A DNA stretch of 64,000 nt from Oscarella lobularis (taxonomy: Eukaryota > Porifera > Homoscleromorpha > Homosclerophorida > Oscarellidae): assembly GCF_947507565.1 (NCBI RefSeq), contig NC_089191.1, positions 1,488,001 to 1,552,000 of the forward strand, written 5' to 3'. Positions 22,390-34,479 of this stretch are shown here, one piece after another; position 1 is the stretch's first letter; every line of letters begins with the position of its first letter. Under the pieces are notes generated by a model. It was not told the DNA's origin. It searched no databases and saw only the letters and a program-made list of their open reading frames with translations. Position numbers and translations under genes: made by a program.

Positions 22390-22565
22390 ATAAGTATAGG
22401 TTATCACATGGCGTTGAGGGCGATACGGGATTTATCATCCCGACACCCGAGGGAAACTGAGATAATTGCCCGAGGCGAAGCCGAGGGCTGTTATCAATGT
22501 TTCCCGAGGTTGGAGGGATGAGAAAATCCCGAATCGCCCGAGAAAGCCAAGTGATGACATACTTA
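22390..22565. mobile_element. Fold-back MITE-like element
   Basis: The left half (GATAAGTATAGGTTATCACATGG..., CGATACGGGATTTATCATCCC, CCCGAGGGAAACTGAGATAA) is the imperfect inverted complement of the right half (GCTGTTATCAATGTTTCCCGAGG, GAGAAAATCCCGAATCGCCC, CCAAGTGATGACATACTTA). The whole 175 bp can fold into one long hairpin centred on GCCCGAGGCGAAGCCGAGGGC near 22475. Non-autonomous DNA transposons often look like this. I cannot name the autonomous partner. Confidence 0.6.
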
Positions 22566-22799
22566 CATCCCGGTTACTGTAATAAAAGCGCGGTGTTGGG
22601 GCTCATCGCTGTGCTGGGTTGCGGCGGTTGGGTGGGTAGCGACGCGGGATTTGATAGCTGGGTAGGCTAATATGCTGCGCGGGTTCGAGACCAGTTTTTT
22701 CCACTTTTTTAAATGCGCAACACTTAGAACGCGTTAATAGAGGCTATTCGCGCGTATTCCAACTGCGAATTCGATGTTCTAATTCGCGAACGAGGCATG

Positions 22800-22975
22800 G
22801 AAGACGGGACCTTTCTCAATAACAGCGGGTGTTATGAGAGCCGGGACCTTTCCCATATCACCCGTTGTCATTGACAGCGGCTGATAAACCCATATCATCC
22901 CGTTGTCACTTGACAACGGGATGATATGGGCTTTATCACCCCGCCGGCGCCTTTGATCCGCCCACGCAACGGGAT
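22800..22975. repeat. Tandem hairpins with a perfect 20-bp stem
   Basis: Positions 22889-22930 form a perfect palindrome: stem CCCATATCATCCCGTTGTCA, 2-nt loop CT, and its exact complement. Just upstream, 22849-22891 carries an imperfect version (CCCATATCACCCGTTGTCAT ... GCGGCTGATAAACCC). Confidence 0.85.
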
Positions 22976-22989
22976 GTAATTTTACACAG

Positions 22990-23290
22990 CTGATTTGGTT
23001 GCGAGAAGTTGATCAACCCTATTTGGCCACGTGGTTAAAACGTAAACAAAATAATTACACAAGCGCAGTAATTCAAAACAAACTTCTTTCTATCATGGCT
23101 CCCACAATTCGAGATATTGGTGAAAGCGTTAGAAGTGCTAGGTGCTTTTTAATAATGGCGGACGAGGTGACTGATGCATCAAAAAGAGAAAGGTTGTCAT
23201 CTGCTTCAAAACGTTTGATGAGAAGAAGTACGAAGTGCATGGAGATTTTGGTACTGTTATTTTGTTCGCTGAAAGTCTCTTTTGGCTCCA
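22990..23290 (+). pseudogene. hAT/DUF4371-type transposase fragment
   Basis: The frame reads QNKLLSIMAPTIRDIGESVR and FLIMADEVTDASKRE, the segment with the first catalytic Asp of hAT-like DUF4371 transposases. One frameshift later it continues VVICFKTFDEKKYEVHGDFG and stops resembling the family near 23285. The remaining catalytic residues and the dimerisation domain are absent. Confidence 0.7.
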
Positions 23291-23299
23291 GCTAATTAC

Positions 23300-23774
23300 G
23301 GTGACGTTACCACAAATCAAATCACAAGACCAAGCTCCGCCAGAATGCATGTACTATTTTTGCAGAAGTGAAGATCGAGCCTATACTTACGAACATACTG
23401 TGCGAGCACCACTCCTTCAACATGGAATACCGTCTCTTTTGAATGCCGAGCATCAGCCTGTCATGAATGAACCAAACTGAAAGCCTGATGTTTTGAGACG
23501 CGTTTATACACGTACCTGTTTTGCTGCATGAAAATGTTTTGTCTTACAACACGACACGAATAGCTCTCTAACAGGTGCAGACAATTTAACATAAATATTC
23601 AGACAAAGATTACAACTTCTGTTTTTCTAAAAGCGTCCCACCCAACATGAACGATAACAGTCACTTTGCTGAAATCTTCTCTGCTTTTTATGGGGCCCGT
23701 GCGCACTGTAGTGCCCTTTTCGGACTTTCGCGACTGGGACGATTTTTTTCGAAAGCTAGCAACGCGGTTCTACA
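23300..23774. other. No gene seen
   Basis: Spacer between the hAT fragment and the pogo element, without a supported gene. Confidence 0.35.
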
Positions 23775-23958
23775 TACAGTAGTCCCTCGCTTGAGCGACC
23801 CCTCTCGCAAGCGACCACCTCTCTTGAGCGACCAAATTTTGGAGCACGGACTCACTGTAGCACATCTTTACCTCTTGTGAGCGACCACCTCGGTAGTGCG
23901 ACCAGCGACCGGGGTATTTTGCGACCTTAAGTAACGTGCGTTAGCCTCTTGCACGCGA

Positions 23959-26116
23959 TTGTTGTTTGCAGCTGCCGAAGCCCACGCCTCGATGCCTAAG
24001 GATAAACAACGTAGGGTTCTCACCCTAAAAGAAAGATTAGATGTTCTTCGCCGAGTTGAAGAAGGGAGGTCGTGCCGGGCTGTCGCTACGGAGCTAAAAG
24101 TTGGCAAAACCCAGATTCAGAACATTCTCAAGGAAAAAGAGAGCTTACTCAAACAATGGGCCGAAGAAGGTAACTCTCAAAGGAAGTACACGAAGCCTAG
24201 GCGTTCTCCGTTTGACGAACTTGATGTTGTCGTGTGGGAATGGTTTGTAAGGGCTCGTGCCAAAAACATTCCCGTTAGCGGGCGCATACTTCAGGAGCGA
24301 GCAAGGCAATATTCTGTAGAATTAGGCTACGACTCTTTTACCGCGTCTAACGGATGGCTGCAAAGATGGCAGAAGCGACATAACGTCAAAATGGCAGTCC
24401 TGTCCGGGGAAGGCGCAGACGACGATGAAAACGTAGTGTCGGACTTGAAGGACAGACTGGAAAGAATATGTGAGGGATACGAATTAGGCGACATCTTCAA
24501 CGCTGATGAAACTGGACTTTTCTTCCGAGCTCTGCCTACTCGATCATTAGTTAACGCCGTGAAAGGTGAACAAGCGAAAGGCAGGAAAAAGGCAAAAGAG
24601 CGAGTTTCAGTTCTTCTTGAGTGTTCCGCCACTGGGGAGAAACTCAAGCTTCTTGTCATTGGTCAAAGCGCAAAGCCGCGGTGCTTTAAAGGACTTGCCA
24701 GCACAGCATGTCTTCCTGTGGATTACCGCAGCAATAGGCGAGCGTGGATGACGATCAAACTCTTTGAAGAATGGCTAGATAAGCTGAATCAGAGTATGCA
24801 ACAAAAGGGTCGTTCCATTTTGCTCCTTGTTGACAACTGCAGCGCGCACCCTGATGTTCATCGCTCCAACGTCAAATTGGTTTTTCTTCCGCCAAACACG
24901 ACTTCCAAGTTGCAGCCATGCGACGCGGGCATAAGTCAGCAGTGAAATTAGTGTATCGAAAGAAGTTGCTCCGTCGGGTTATAAGTCTCATGGACGATGC
25001 TGCTTCTGCAACAGAAATATGCAAGGCTGTAAACGTTTTTGACGCAATAATGTGGCTCAAGTGTGCCTGGGATGCCGTGAGCAACGTCACAATTCATAAA
25101 CGAATGTCGGTCATAGGTCTCTGTATGTATATAAACGAATGTCCTTCATAGGTCTCTGTATGTACATAACTAAAAGGCGTTCATAGGTCTCTGTATGTAT
25201 ATAAACGAATGTCCTTCATAGGTCTCTGTATGTATATAAACGAATATCGTTCATAGGTCTCTAGGTCTCTGTATGTATATAAACGAATGTCCTTCATAGG
25301 TCTCTGTATGTACATAAACGAATGTCGTTCATAGGTCTCTGTATGTACATAAACGAATGTCGTTCAAAGGTCTCTGTATTTACATAAACGAATGTCGTTC
25401 ATAGGTCTCTGTATTTACATAAACGAATGTCGTTCATAGGTCTCTGTATGTACATAAACGAATGTCCTTCATAGGTCTCTGTATGTACATAAAGGAATGT
25501 CCTTCATAGGTCTCTGTATGTACATAAACGAATGGCGTTCATAGGTCTCTGTATGTATATAAACAAATGTCCTTCATAGGTCTCTGTACGTACATAAACG
25601 AATGTCGTTCATAGGTCTCTGTATGTATATAAACAAAAATGCTTTTCGAAGTGTGGTTTCCCTGTTACTCCAGGGACGCTTTCCGGCAATCGTGGCGAAA
25701 ATGACGAAACTGAATCCACTGATGAAGAATTGGGGTCTCTCCTTCCTGGAATTGACATCGGATGGGACAAATACGCAGAATGCGACGAGCTTCCTACATG
25801 CGAAACGATTGAAGATGATTGGGAAGTGAACCTTATTGCGGATCTGAGAAAGGAAGAGCAGGACGAAGAAGACGGCGATCTAAAAGACGAGGATGACAAT
25901 GAGCAAGCAAGCGACGACAATGGTACAGCAAATAGGAATGTCATTAGCGAGGAAACTGCAGCTTTGGCGCTTCGTCATTTGCGCGATTTTTCGGTTGCTC
26001 AGCAAAACGCTTATTTGCTAGATCTAGTATGCAAAAGTCAATCAGTTGTTGAGAGGATTCTCGTCGCAAAGCGCCTTAAAGCTAAGCAGGCTAAGATTAC
26101 TTCATTTTTCTTGTAA
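23959..26116 (+). pseudogene. pogo/Tigger transposase (DDE_1), broken
   Basis: The likely start is MPKDKQRR at 23992, with further upstream Met codons open. Domains in order: a psq-type HTH (LTLKERLDVLRRVEEG, VGKTQIQNIL), a CENP-B/Tc5 HTH (WFVRARAKNIPVSGRILQE, GWLQRWQKRHNV), then DDE_1: IFNADETGLF (Asp 1), LLLVDNCSAH (Asp 2) and LPPNTTSKLQPCDAGI (third acidic position). A frameshift at about 24938 is followed by YRKKLLRRVISLMD. A 35-bp minisatellite (25096-25640) then interrupts the frame, and the acidic C-terminal tail (ETIEDDWEVN..., AKQAKITSFFL) resumes in a third frame to TAA at 26116. The product binds terminal repeats and moves the element in the nucleus when intact; this copy cannot. 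Confidence 0.85.
25096..25640 (+). repeat. 35-bp minisatellite inside the transposase gene
   Basis: Fifteen units of ATAAACGAATGTCCTTCATA plus GGTCTCTGTATGTAC, with small differences (GTC/TCC, GTAC/GTAT). No spacers, so it is not a CRISPR array. Confidence 0.92.
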
Positions 26117-26263
26117 TGATTGTCTACGGACTTTGTCTTAATAAAGAGAATAAATGGATGTACGGGGTTTTCACCACGCCTATTTCTCATGGGCGACCAC
26201 CTCGTTTAAACGACCATTTTTTAACGTACAAACGTGTGGTCGCTCAAGCGAGGGACTACTGTA

Positions 26264-26690
26264 CTTCTCTTTTATACATGTTATAAAATATTGGTTTTGA
26301 ATTTTGTTGTGAAATTAGACGTCATAACCTAAAAATCATGTTTTTTATTCTTCTCTCACACTTATTAGTACCACAGTTGCAAAGAAGCAAACGATAAACA
26401 ATAACAACGTAATCGCTGCAGAAAAAAGCATGAAAAACAATTTTTTAGACAATATGGTTACTTACAAACTTAGCATACTGAGTCCTCTTCGCTGGAATAG
26501 CATCAACCTAAAGAAAAAGAATTCTAGTATAAAAATTGTGTTTTTATGTACATTTCAAATTATTCATCTATTTATTTATTTGTTTATTTATTTATTATTT
26601 TTTATTTTGACTATTTCTTTACTTATTATTGCATAATTTTATTTCATTCGTTTCTATTTTTCTAATTTTGTATTTGTACAATATATTATT
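26264..26690. other. AT-rich non-coding
   Basis: Strongly AT-rich with TTTATT runs; it should contain the 3' end of the piggyBac element to its right, but I find no TTAA-CCC terminus. Confidence 0.4.
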
Positions 26691-26692
26691 CT

Positions 26693-29050
26693 TTATATAC
26701 CTGCAGAATTACGTATGATATTTCTTGAAACACGGTGCAGCACAGAGGTGAACTCTGCATTTGTCGCAAATATAACTTGGCCTACTCTTGCAGCCCATCT
26801 TGCAACGCTTTGTTTGGGAAAGTGTCGACCGCTATATCTTTCTTCATTGAAAGATCTTTTTCTCCCTCGCTCCTTACGGCTGCAGTGCTGGTTGATCAGT
26901 TCGTCCGCTAACTGCAACCGAAAATCTTTCACCATGATATCGCCATTGACTTCTTTCATGATAACGAAGCTATTGATTATCGCCACTTCCACCGTGTACC
27001 AGAATATGCGCATGTACCACCTTTTTGATTTGCGCGAACTTTCACAAGGCTTCCTCAGGTTGTCGGCGAGGTCAACCCCCCCCCCCCCCCCCCCCCCCCA
27101 TGAAACTATTGTATAGCTTCACGGCTACAGGACAGGTGATATTCTTACGTGTGCCATCGGGTTGGCGGCGCTCAACAGTGGTGAAGACGTTCGGTGGGGC
27201 GATGGTGTTTATCAACCCCACCGGCTGCTTATCCATCCACATCATACAGCGGATTTTAGGTATGATAACCTGGCCTCTTTCATCCACTGCCCAAGCGCCA
27301 ACCGATTCTCCTCTCGGTGTTTCTTTCTTTCGAAAGACTCCTTTGACCGCATCTGGCACTCCTTTTCGGTTTGTTCTGCACGTTCCAATGAAAAAGGTGT
27401 TTTTCTCAGCAAGAGCATTAGCTAAATACGGACTGGAGAAAAAATTATCACAATATACGTGATAATTTTTCCCTATAAATAACACAAATTGTAAAATATC
27501 TTGACGAATTGTGGCATTACCTAAAAGAGGGGCACACAAGTCTAAAACGACTTGTGCTCCAAGTCCATGCTGCACCGTTCCGTTCTCCTTGCCCTTGTAA
27601 ATTTGGAAATCAAACGTGTAACCGTTGAGGGAATCACAACTAAAGACCGACCGTTACCAAGGAAATATAACAATGAATATTTTTACTTACATGTAAAACG
27701 ATTTGAAGCCGTATTTTATCGGCTTTGCAGGAACGTATTGTTTGAACTTCGATCTTCCCTTATATTTTATCATCGCTTTGTCCACAGAAACGCTATGGAG
27801 TAGTTCTCGCGACACATTCGACTGATGTGATCGATAATAGGACGAATACGATAGAGGGCGTCGTATTGAGGATTTTGCTTCATCATCTCTGGAATCGTAT
27901 CTGCGTTCCTCGTATCGTTGAAGTGTAAACAGGATAGTATTGCACGAAATCGTTTGTACGGAATATTCCGCACGATGTACGACGACCACCCCATCACCGG
28001 GTGAGAGCTCCAATGATCTTGAAGGCAAGGCTTTAGTGACACGCCGAACGCGATTATCACCCCAAAGAACGAAAGAAGCTCATCTTCAGTCAAATCGAAA
28101 TTTGGAATCTGCAAATAATTATAATTATAAGTAAGGGACATGTGTATTGAATTGATTTGAAACCTACTCTTTTCCTTTTCACTTCTCTTGCGTATCTTTT
28201 TGATTCTCGCACAATCAACTCCAAGACATCATCCGTGAAGTAATGACGAAATATTTTAAATGGCGTCATGCCCGCAGCGATGAACGTTGGTCCTATAGGC
28301 TCCGTGCAAGTGTCGTAGAGAGTAAGCATCGGTGGATTGCCAGCAAGGACAATTTCTGCCTGAGATCCATTCGGTAAGGTGTTTTTCGCTTCGCTTTGTT
28401 GCATTCGAGCTCGGGCACGTCGACGTCTTGGAACGCTTTGACTTGCGCTGCCTCCTCCAGTTCCCGCCGCGACATGTCTTCCTGTCGAACGACCTCTCTT
28501 ACGTGTACCCTTTTTCTGCACACTTCTTCTCTCTTCCTGCTCTTCATCGAAGTCTGAATCATCCCTTTCTAAAAATAGAACATACTAAAGCACATAAAGT
28601 AAAAAATAAAATGTAAAAACATATGCCTACACAGTAGTAATTTATATAACATAAATTATTCCCAAATTTATTTATTTTGTTTACCTGAATCACCTTTTTC
28701 ACTTGACGAGTCTCCTTGCACATAATCAGGTTCTATATAACAGAAAAGATTATTTTTTATTTATTTTTATTATTTTTACCTCTTCTTGGTCTTTTTCGAG
28801 GCGTGCTTGTTCGAATCGGCGCCGGCACTGCTTCGTTCTCATCCGAATCGCCTCCAAATACGTCCAAATTCGCTAAGGATAAGAAGTCAAGCGACTAATT
28901 CGTCAGAGAAAATGTACTCGAACTTCGCTGCGCTAAGGAGATAGGATTGACGTCGTCGTATTCGTCGGACGACATGTCCGTTTCGCTAACGTCAATATCT
29001 GAAACGGTGCGCGACGTTTCGAGAGCCTTCGCTGCTTCGCACGCGTCCAT
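26693..29050 (-). pseudogene. Multi-exon piggyBac transposase
   Basis: A nearly full-length piggyBac transposase starts at ATG 29050 with an acidic N-terminus (ALETSRTVSDIDVSETDMSS). Short exons near 28875-28780 and 28735-28685 follow, then a long one from 28570 with a basic tract (KKGTRKRGRSTGRH) and IFRHYFTDDVLELIV. Next come LTEDELLSFFGV, SVDKAMIKYKGRSKFKQY (first catalytic Asp region), a 50-bp intron (GTAAGT...TCTTTAG near 27690-27640), GYTFDFQIYKG, YCDNFFSSPYLA (second Asp), GTCRTNRKGVP and YNSFMG. There a G24 run (27076-27099) throws the frame before VDLADNLRKP with the third Asp. After that WYMRIFWYTVEVAIINSF is legible. One further shift lies near 27790. A candidate 5' terminus (CCCTTCATGTCACC next to TTAA) is at 29568-29585. 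Confidence 0.8.
27076..27099. repeat. Homopolymer C24 (G24 on the coding strand)
   Basis: Twenty-four C residues in a row fall exactly in the MGGVD motif of the piggyBac gene. The length gives eight Gly codons and then TGA; 23 or 26 would keep the frame. Confidence 0.9.
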
Positions 29051-30540
29051 TGAGCTACAAATAAACCGCGAGCGACTGCGTAACGTGCGTTAATGAGAAG
29101 GTTTTTACTGAAAACGATGAAACGATACTTTATGTAATGGCTTTAGACGTCGGTTGCAATAAAATGAGTGTTGTTGATCGTAAAACGTTGATCTTGAAGC
29201 GAAAATAGCAGCTACAACTGGTAACTAAACGAAGAGCAACAAATGACGTGTTTACTTCCGGCTAAATACGTCTTCCTTCTCTGGAACTATAAAAAGCTTC
29301 TGACCGGGTTCCGTGAAGGGCCTCTCCGTGATTTCCAGCGAAACGGCGGTGAAGAAGTGACAAAAAACTTCGCCGAAGCGTAGGAACGTTCGAAAATGCA
29401 GGAAAACGCGTAGTTTTGATGAGAATAACGTGCGCTCTTGCGATCTTGTCCCTATAAGTCACCTAGCAACTATTTTTATTTATTTATATTGAACCTAACG
29501 GCTACAAAGTACGCATGCGCAAAAAGTCACTGCAGTGCCTTCAAGGAACATATGGGTTTGGAGCAAAGGTGACATGAAGGGTTAATGGCATTGGTAACCT
29601 TGAATGAGACCATTCGTCCAGGATATAGATTCGGTAGGACTTGTAGCGCCGAGTTGACATCCGTCACCGTGCTCCTTCCTCCGCAGATTATATTTGTCCT
29701 TCCTCCGCAGATTAAGTTTGTCTGCATGTGCCTCAAACACGATGAACATTACAAGGGTTTCGTAGAAACGCAAAATTCATTCTCTAGCTGAAGTAAGAAT
29801 GATGTTTTCTAGATTACGTTCACATTATCTGATTTGTCGGATTCAAAAGAACACGAATCTTTATCGTCGATATGATAGCGTTATTTTGCTGAGTAATCCT
29901 CGTCGCTGTAACGACATTTCTTTATCTTCTTGCGCTTTCTCGGCCATATTCGGCATCTGAGTCACTTTCTTGAAGTGACAGAGACGTCATAACGTCGGCG
30001 TAAAGAGAATGGCGTAAACACGCGCAAGGACACGCAGGAGCGCACTACCGGCATCCAGTGACTGAAACCGGCTCGCCCAAGAAGATGTCAAAAGAGATTT
30101 CCCAGTTGCTGCTGAAATACAAGTTATGTGACGTAGACCTATGTTGCTCGCTTTTTATCGATACGCCGAGGAAGCTGAAAGCGAACGTTGACCTATCTTG
30201 AACTCCTGAGAATTTTGTGCGGATGTATTCGTTTTAATTTCCGTAATTTGCAAACAGCCACAAAAGAATTTCTCCTTTACGTAATAGCCTGACTCTACTT
30301 GTTGAGACCAGCTGGCTTTAAACCGTCTTGACCTATGCTTTCTTTTTGAGTAGACATTCTTCGTAACAAAGCGGTGCACCTTGTTGTGAGTCAACTTAAT
30401 CAACTGAATCCTGCAAATCGAGCAGTCTATTTCTTAGGCGTGTCCTACCACCGCTGGTACCATATTGCGCCGCGGCTCCAAGATCCCCCAGCGCAAGCGC
30501 CAGCTGAAATCTGATTCTTGTACATCTTAATTAATTAAGG
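29051..30540. other. No gene; candidate piggyBac terminus
   Basis: TTAA at 29582-29585 preceded by AAGGG is a plausible 5' end of the piggyBac element. TCCTCCGCAGATTA is duplicated in tandem at 29677-29710. No other coding or repeat signal is supported. Confidence 0.4.
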
Positions 30541-30989
30541 AAAGTGTAAAAAGCACGATGCTAGCTATCGATAACGCGAAGACCGTTAGCGGTCTGAAAG
30601 AGTACATGCACGGCGGTGAGATTTTTCAGCGATGGATACTGCTATTGATCTATTACGACAGGTCTCAGTGGTCTCCAACTCCGAGGAAAGTTGTGCCAGA
30701 TTTTTGCCAACTTCCTTCGAATCGTTCACATTGCTGCTCTGGGCTTTTCAAAACTACGGAATTGGCTGTGGCAGAGATAGAGAAAGAGAGGAATACGAAA
30801 GGCCGGGTCACGTGATTTATTTAGCTGAGTAGACGTCTGTCGCTCTTTTTATCGCGGAAGATAGAAGACATCAGGAACGCTCTATCGAAGTACGAGTTAC
30901 AACAGCGGGCTCTGCGAGGTACGAGTCCTTCAAGAAAGCGGCCGAAAGATAGCTTGGCGTAGGCTCAGAGTTCGTTTCACAGCTTCAGA

Positions 30990-31500
30990 GCTACCATTTT
31001 GCATGAAGCGCAAATACCCCTGGATGATCCTCTTGCCACAGACTGTTAGTCAGATATTGTTTGACGCTGTGATATTTTCCAAGACCAGCAAGTTTCCACA
31101 CAAAAAGGGCCTTACGTACGTTTCCTTGACTGTCGAAGAAGAAAATGCACTTCGATATGCAGCTGGCTATGTGCCACACAAGCTATTAAAGAAATACAGA
31201 GCTAACCCTTCCAAAACCGCAGACATTTTCATTTTCTGTTTTTAATTAATGGAGCAGCCTAATGAAGTTGACCAGTTTGTGATGGATCATCAACAATACA
31301 CATTCCACGACTACACTACTGCATGGATAGAGAAAATCAATCGTGGAGAACTGTACAGAGTTTCTGATGCAACCTACAAACTTTTCTACTACATGGAATG
31401 CAAAGAGGGTGCCATTCCAGCTGATGACGCACTCGTCCACAAAGGTATCTGTTGTTGAAGCCGTCATGGACGATTCTTACGTCAAGGACAAATTTATTAA
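30990..31500 (+). pseudogene. Relic of the P-element companion gene
   Basis: The frame 31003-31245 reads LTVEEENALRYAAGYVPHKLLKKY; the next, after TAA, reads TAWIEKINRGELYRVSDATYKLFYYMECK. Both align with the intact plus-strand gene at 42359-43342 (LNALRYMCGYIPYKLLRKF; AWLRRVSRGYLFEVSDAAFEFFKAIEK). The C-terminal third is decayed. Possible N-terminal remains lie at 30558-30960. No P-type terminal repeats are visible around it. Confidence 0.65.
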
Positions 31501-33635
31501 ATGAATGCTGTATCTTTAGAGACATACACTTTCGAGAATTTTTCTTCTTTCGAACATTTCGTGCTCTCTCACGTGTTCGCGAAAGTCTGAAACAAATTCT
31601 GTGTTTGTAAAAGAAAACTGACGTTATATCCCCTACCTCTTACGGACCCGACGACTTTGAGCTCTGCAGTAACCTAGGAAATAAAACATATTTCTTAAAA
31701 AATTTTTAGCAAAAAATCAAATCACTTGTCACCAGTCCCCTATTAAATAAATTTTGGTCCAAATTCTCATTTTTCATGTAGAGATTCTGCACATGCGGAT
31801 CCGTAAAGACTATCGTATTCAAAGCTCGTCAACGGCCTGTCAACTTTGGCCGAATCAAGTACCGCAATGCGAAACCGGCTCCCACTTTATTAAACGTCTT
31901 GTCAGGGGGGGAATGGAGTTTTTCACCGTAGGCAGACGGCAAGGGGTACCATAGCTACGGTAGTTAGTAGCCAAACATACATAATTTTAATTTTCATGCA
32001 GCTGTCTTCTCAATAAATGCCGTTATGTTCTTTGGACCTTTTTGCTTTGGTCACTTTTTACGTTAGAGAATACTGTTCTCAGCGAGCTATCCTTTACCTT
32101 AGAAAAAGACCCAGCTGCCTTTCATAAATCTGATTTACACTATAAGCCTGGGTTTAGGATTCTAAAAAAGTGAATATTAAAAAGGCAATGAATCTGATCA
32201 ATAATTTACTTTGCTCTGAAAAATAAAAAGACTTTCCATAATTTATTGATAAGGTTACTTCACTTCTTTTTCCCCCACAAGTCTAAAACACAGCAAAAAT
32301 TACTATTTAATGAATAAAGAAAATGAGAAGAAATGGTACGTAATAGGAAATAAAAATTACGTTTACATGCTTCTATCTAATATGTTTACACACCTTGGCC
32401 AATTTGGTAAAAATGGCGGTCATAGAGGTCCTCTTCGTCTTTTCAAAGAAGTCTCTGTGGTGCTACACAAGAGAAAATATGTAAAGCCAAATAATAAGAT
32501 TTTACAGCAATAACTTTTGCGTTCTCCTATCCTTTTCATAAAAAAATTGTCGTCAATTTGTGAGCATTTCATTTCTGGAATCTTACTTTTTCTGCTAATT
32601 AAAAAGAAACACTTTGTCAAGGGTGTATATTGACTGCAAGATAGCGGAATTCCAACCAATTTCCCGGAGTTGGAGTTTATATTTGTCCTAATTCCAAAGT
32701 CAACGAAAAATATTTTGTTTTGGCAAAAACAAATTTCAAAGCAATTAATTAAAAATTAGCCATACTATTGCCCTTGTGACTCTATCAACTCGCATCTGAC
32801 CCACTCCTAATCAACCCTGACACCATAAATCTAAAACGAATAAATTTTATTAATCAGTATAAACGTTTCCTCTCAGTCACTTGTTCCACACGAGAATTTA
32901 AGAGAAACGACTTTTGGGGCAACATCTATTGAAGCTTTCGTGAACGCTCTCCGTTTCAGGGCGTAGTTTCTTGACTAAATTTCCGCAATTTAAACTAATT
33001 TTTATTTGTCCAGTAATCACGCTGTTTGCATAAAGTTATAAAGGAACTGTTTGTAAAGCTTTTTTAAAACTTCTTTATTGTTACAAAAATCTTTTCAAAT
33101 CTGAAAGGAGAGGGTTTTGAAACCCAATAGACCGCCTACCCCTAAATCAGCCACTGCAACCAATTTTTTCCATCTACAGCAACTAATAGAAGCACAACGG
33201 AATTGCCTACCCACTCCTACCCGAATAGTACGCAAAAGTCTATAATGGTTAGGTGTTAGTTTCCCACGCCAAATCTAAATCAATTTTTTAAATAGTCTCT
33301 CAATTCGTTACACTTCACTGTTGCCTATCAAATGTTAGGCAGAATGACGAAGCTAAGCTGACAATTCCGGACTCTCCTTGTTGCTTTATCTCAAACAAAG
33401 GCACGTCCAATTTACGTCCTATTCGAGAGTAAGACTACTCTAATGAGTTTGGGGAAAAGCGTCGTCTAAGACGCGTATTGAGCCTAAAATTTAAATTTAC
33501 ACATCAGAAACATATGTAAACCACGAAATACGTGTGAAGCGATTCACTGGCACTGACAAAGTCGTAACACGACGAAAATCGAGTTTGCCCATGAATCCCA
33601 CAGCTAAGCTCTCGTCTGGACATCGCTCTGAGCCA
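31501..33635. other. AT-rich non-coding
   Basis: A 2.1-kb AT-rich stretch with many stops on both strands. I recognise no gene, structured repeat or terminal motif. Confidence 0.45.
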
Positions 33636-33890
33636 GAACATCGCGATGCAGGAGTATAGCGTGCTCAACGACGCCGCAAAGGGGAATCGAATAATTCCCC
33701 AAAAGGGAAGACTCTTTCGCCGTCGAGTTACGATGCTTTGGACAAATTTGTTAAACGTCGGAACTTTGGGGTATTTCTGGATAATCTTCTCGAGAGAAAA
33801 ATCCAGAAGTACCTCAACGATGAATCGGACTGTCACGAAATTTTTGGCTCTGGGTTGCAGTTGGACCGAGTTTATGTACAGCTGATGCAA
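33636..33890 (+). other. Possible exon of an unidentified gene
   Basis: An open frame from about 33660 to 33888 has natural-looking composition (SSYDALDKFVKRRNFGVFLDN, LERKIQKYLNDESDCHEI, LDRVYVQ) and could end at a donor or run into the repeat array. I do not recognise the family, and no neighbouring exon is evident. Confidence 0.25.
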
Positions 33891-34145
33891 ACGGACGGGG
33901 GTCCATTCACCGCTGATGTGAATAGACCGGAGCTGCCGTACATGGACCCGGTCTATTTACGGCACCTGCAGTAGATGGACCCGGTCCATGTACGGCTGCG
34001 GTAACCGGTCCCGGTGCATGTACAGTTGCGGGTAAATGCACCAGGACCAATTACCGCAGCCGCAAATAGACCGGTTTCATTTACGGGGACTGCAAATGGA
34101 CCCCCAGCTACGATTTCCGCCGCAGTGAAGAGACCGGGTCTTTTC
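33890..34145. repeat. Array of short palindromic units
   Basis: Imperfect ~30-bp units carry TGGACCCGGTCCA-like cores, themselves palindromic, in both orientations: 33938, 33974, 34004, 34044-34070, 34090. The region could fold extensively. Confidence 0.6.
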
Positions 34146-34479
34146 AATAACATCGTACCATTGTAGTAGCCGCGTTGATGATCATGATGTCTTCGTAGGA
34201 AACTTTCCTAGCCTACAATTAGCCTACAGGATTTCTTGGTCTTTGAACATGTCCATTACATTGCATCCCGTACCTAACCCGCGCTCAGTTTTCGATGGAG
34301 GATCAAGACTATTGTGTAGACCCTAGCTTAGTTGATCAAGTGTTTCTGTATCTCACTGAGAAGCGCTGCCGATCTGGCTGCACAAATGTCAAAAAAGAAC
34401 CGTAACATTATCTTGCCGTTTCTTTTCTTCAAGAAGTAAAGTTCGCCCTACATCAAACGAGAAGATGAGCGAACGCAGA

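Larger units (their letters stand above)
23777..26261 (+). mobile_element. pogo/Tigger-type transposon with both ends
   Basis: Terminal inverted repeats begin CAGTAGTCCCTCGCTTGAGC at 23777 and end with the exact complement at 26261; about 25 bp match. TA dinucleotides flank both ends (23775-23776 and 26262-26263). Subterminal copies of GAGCGACCACCTC recur at 23830-23900 and around 26210. The interior carries one plus-strand transposase, split by a frameshift and a minisatellite. Confidence 0.9.

Noticed and set aside
25096..25640. CRISPR-like array with ~35-bp repeats
   Set aside because: Units abut each other without unique spacers and lie inside a eukaryotic transposase gene.
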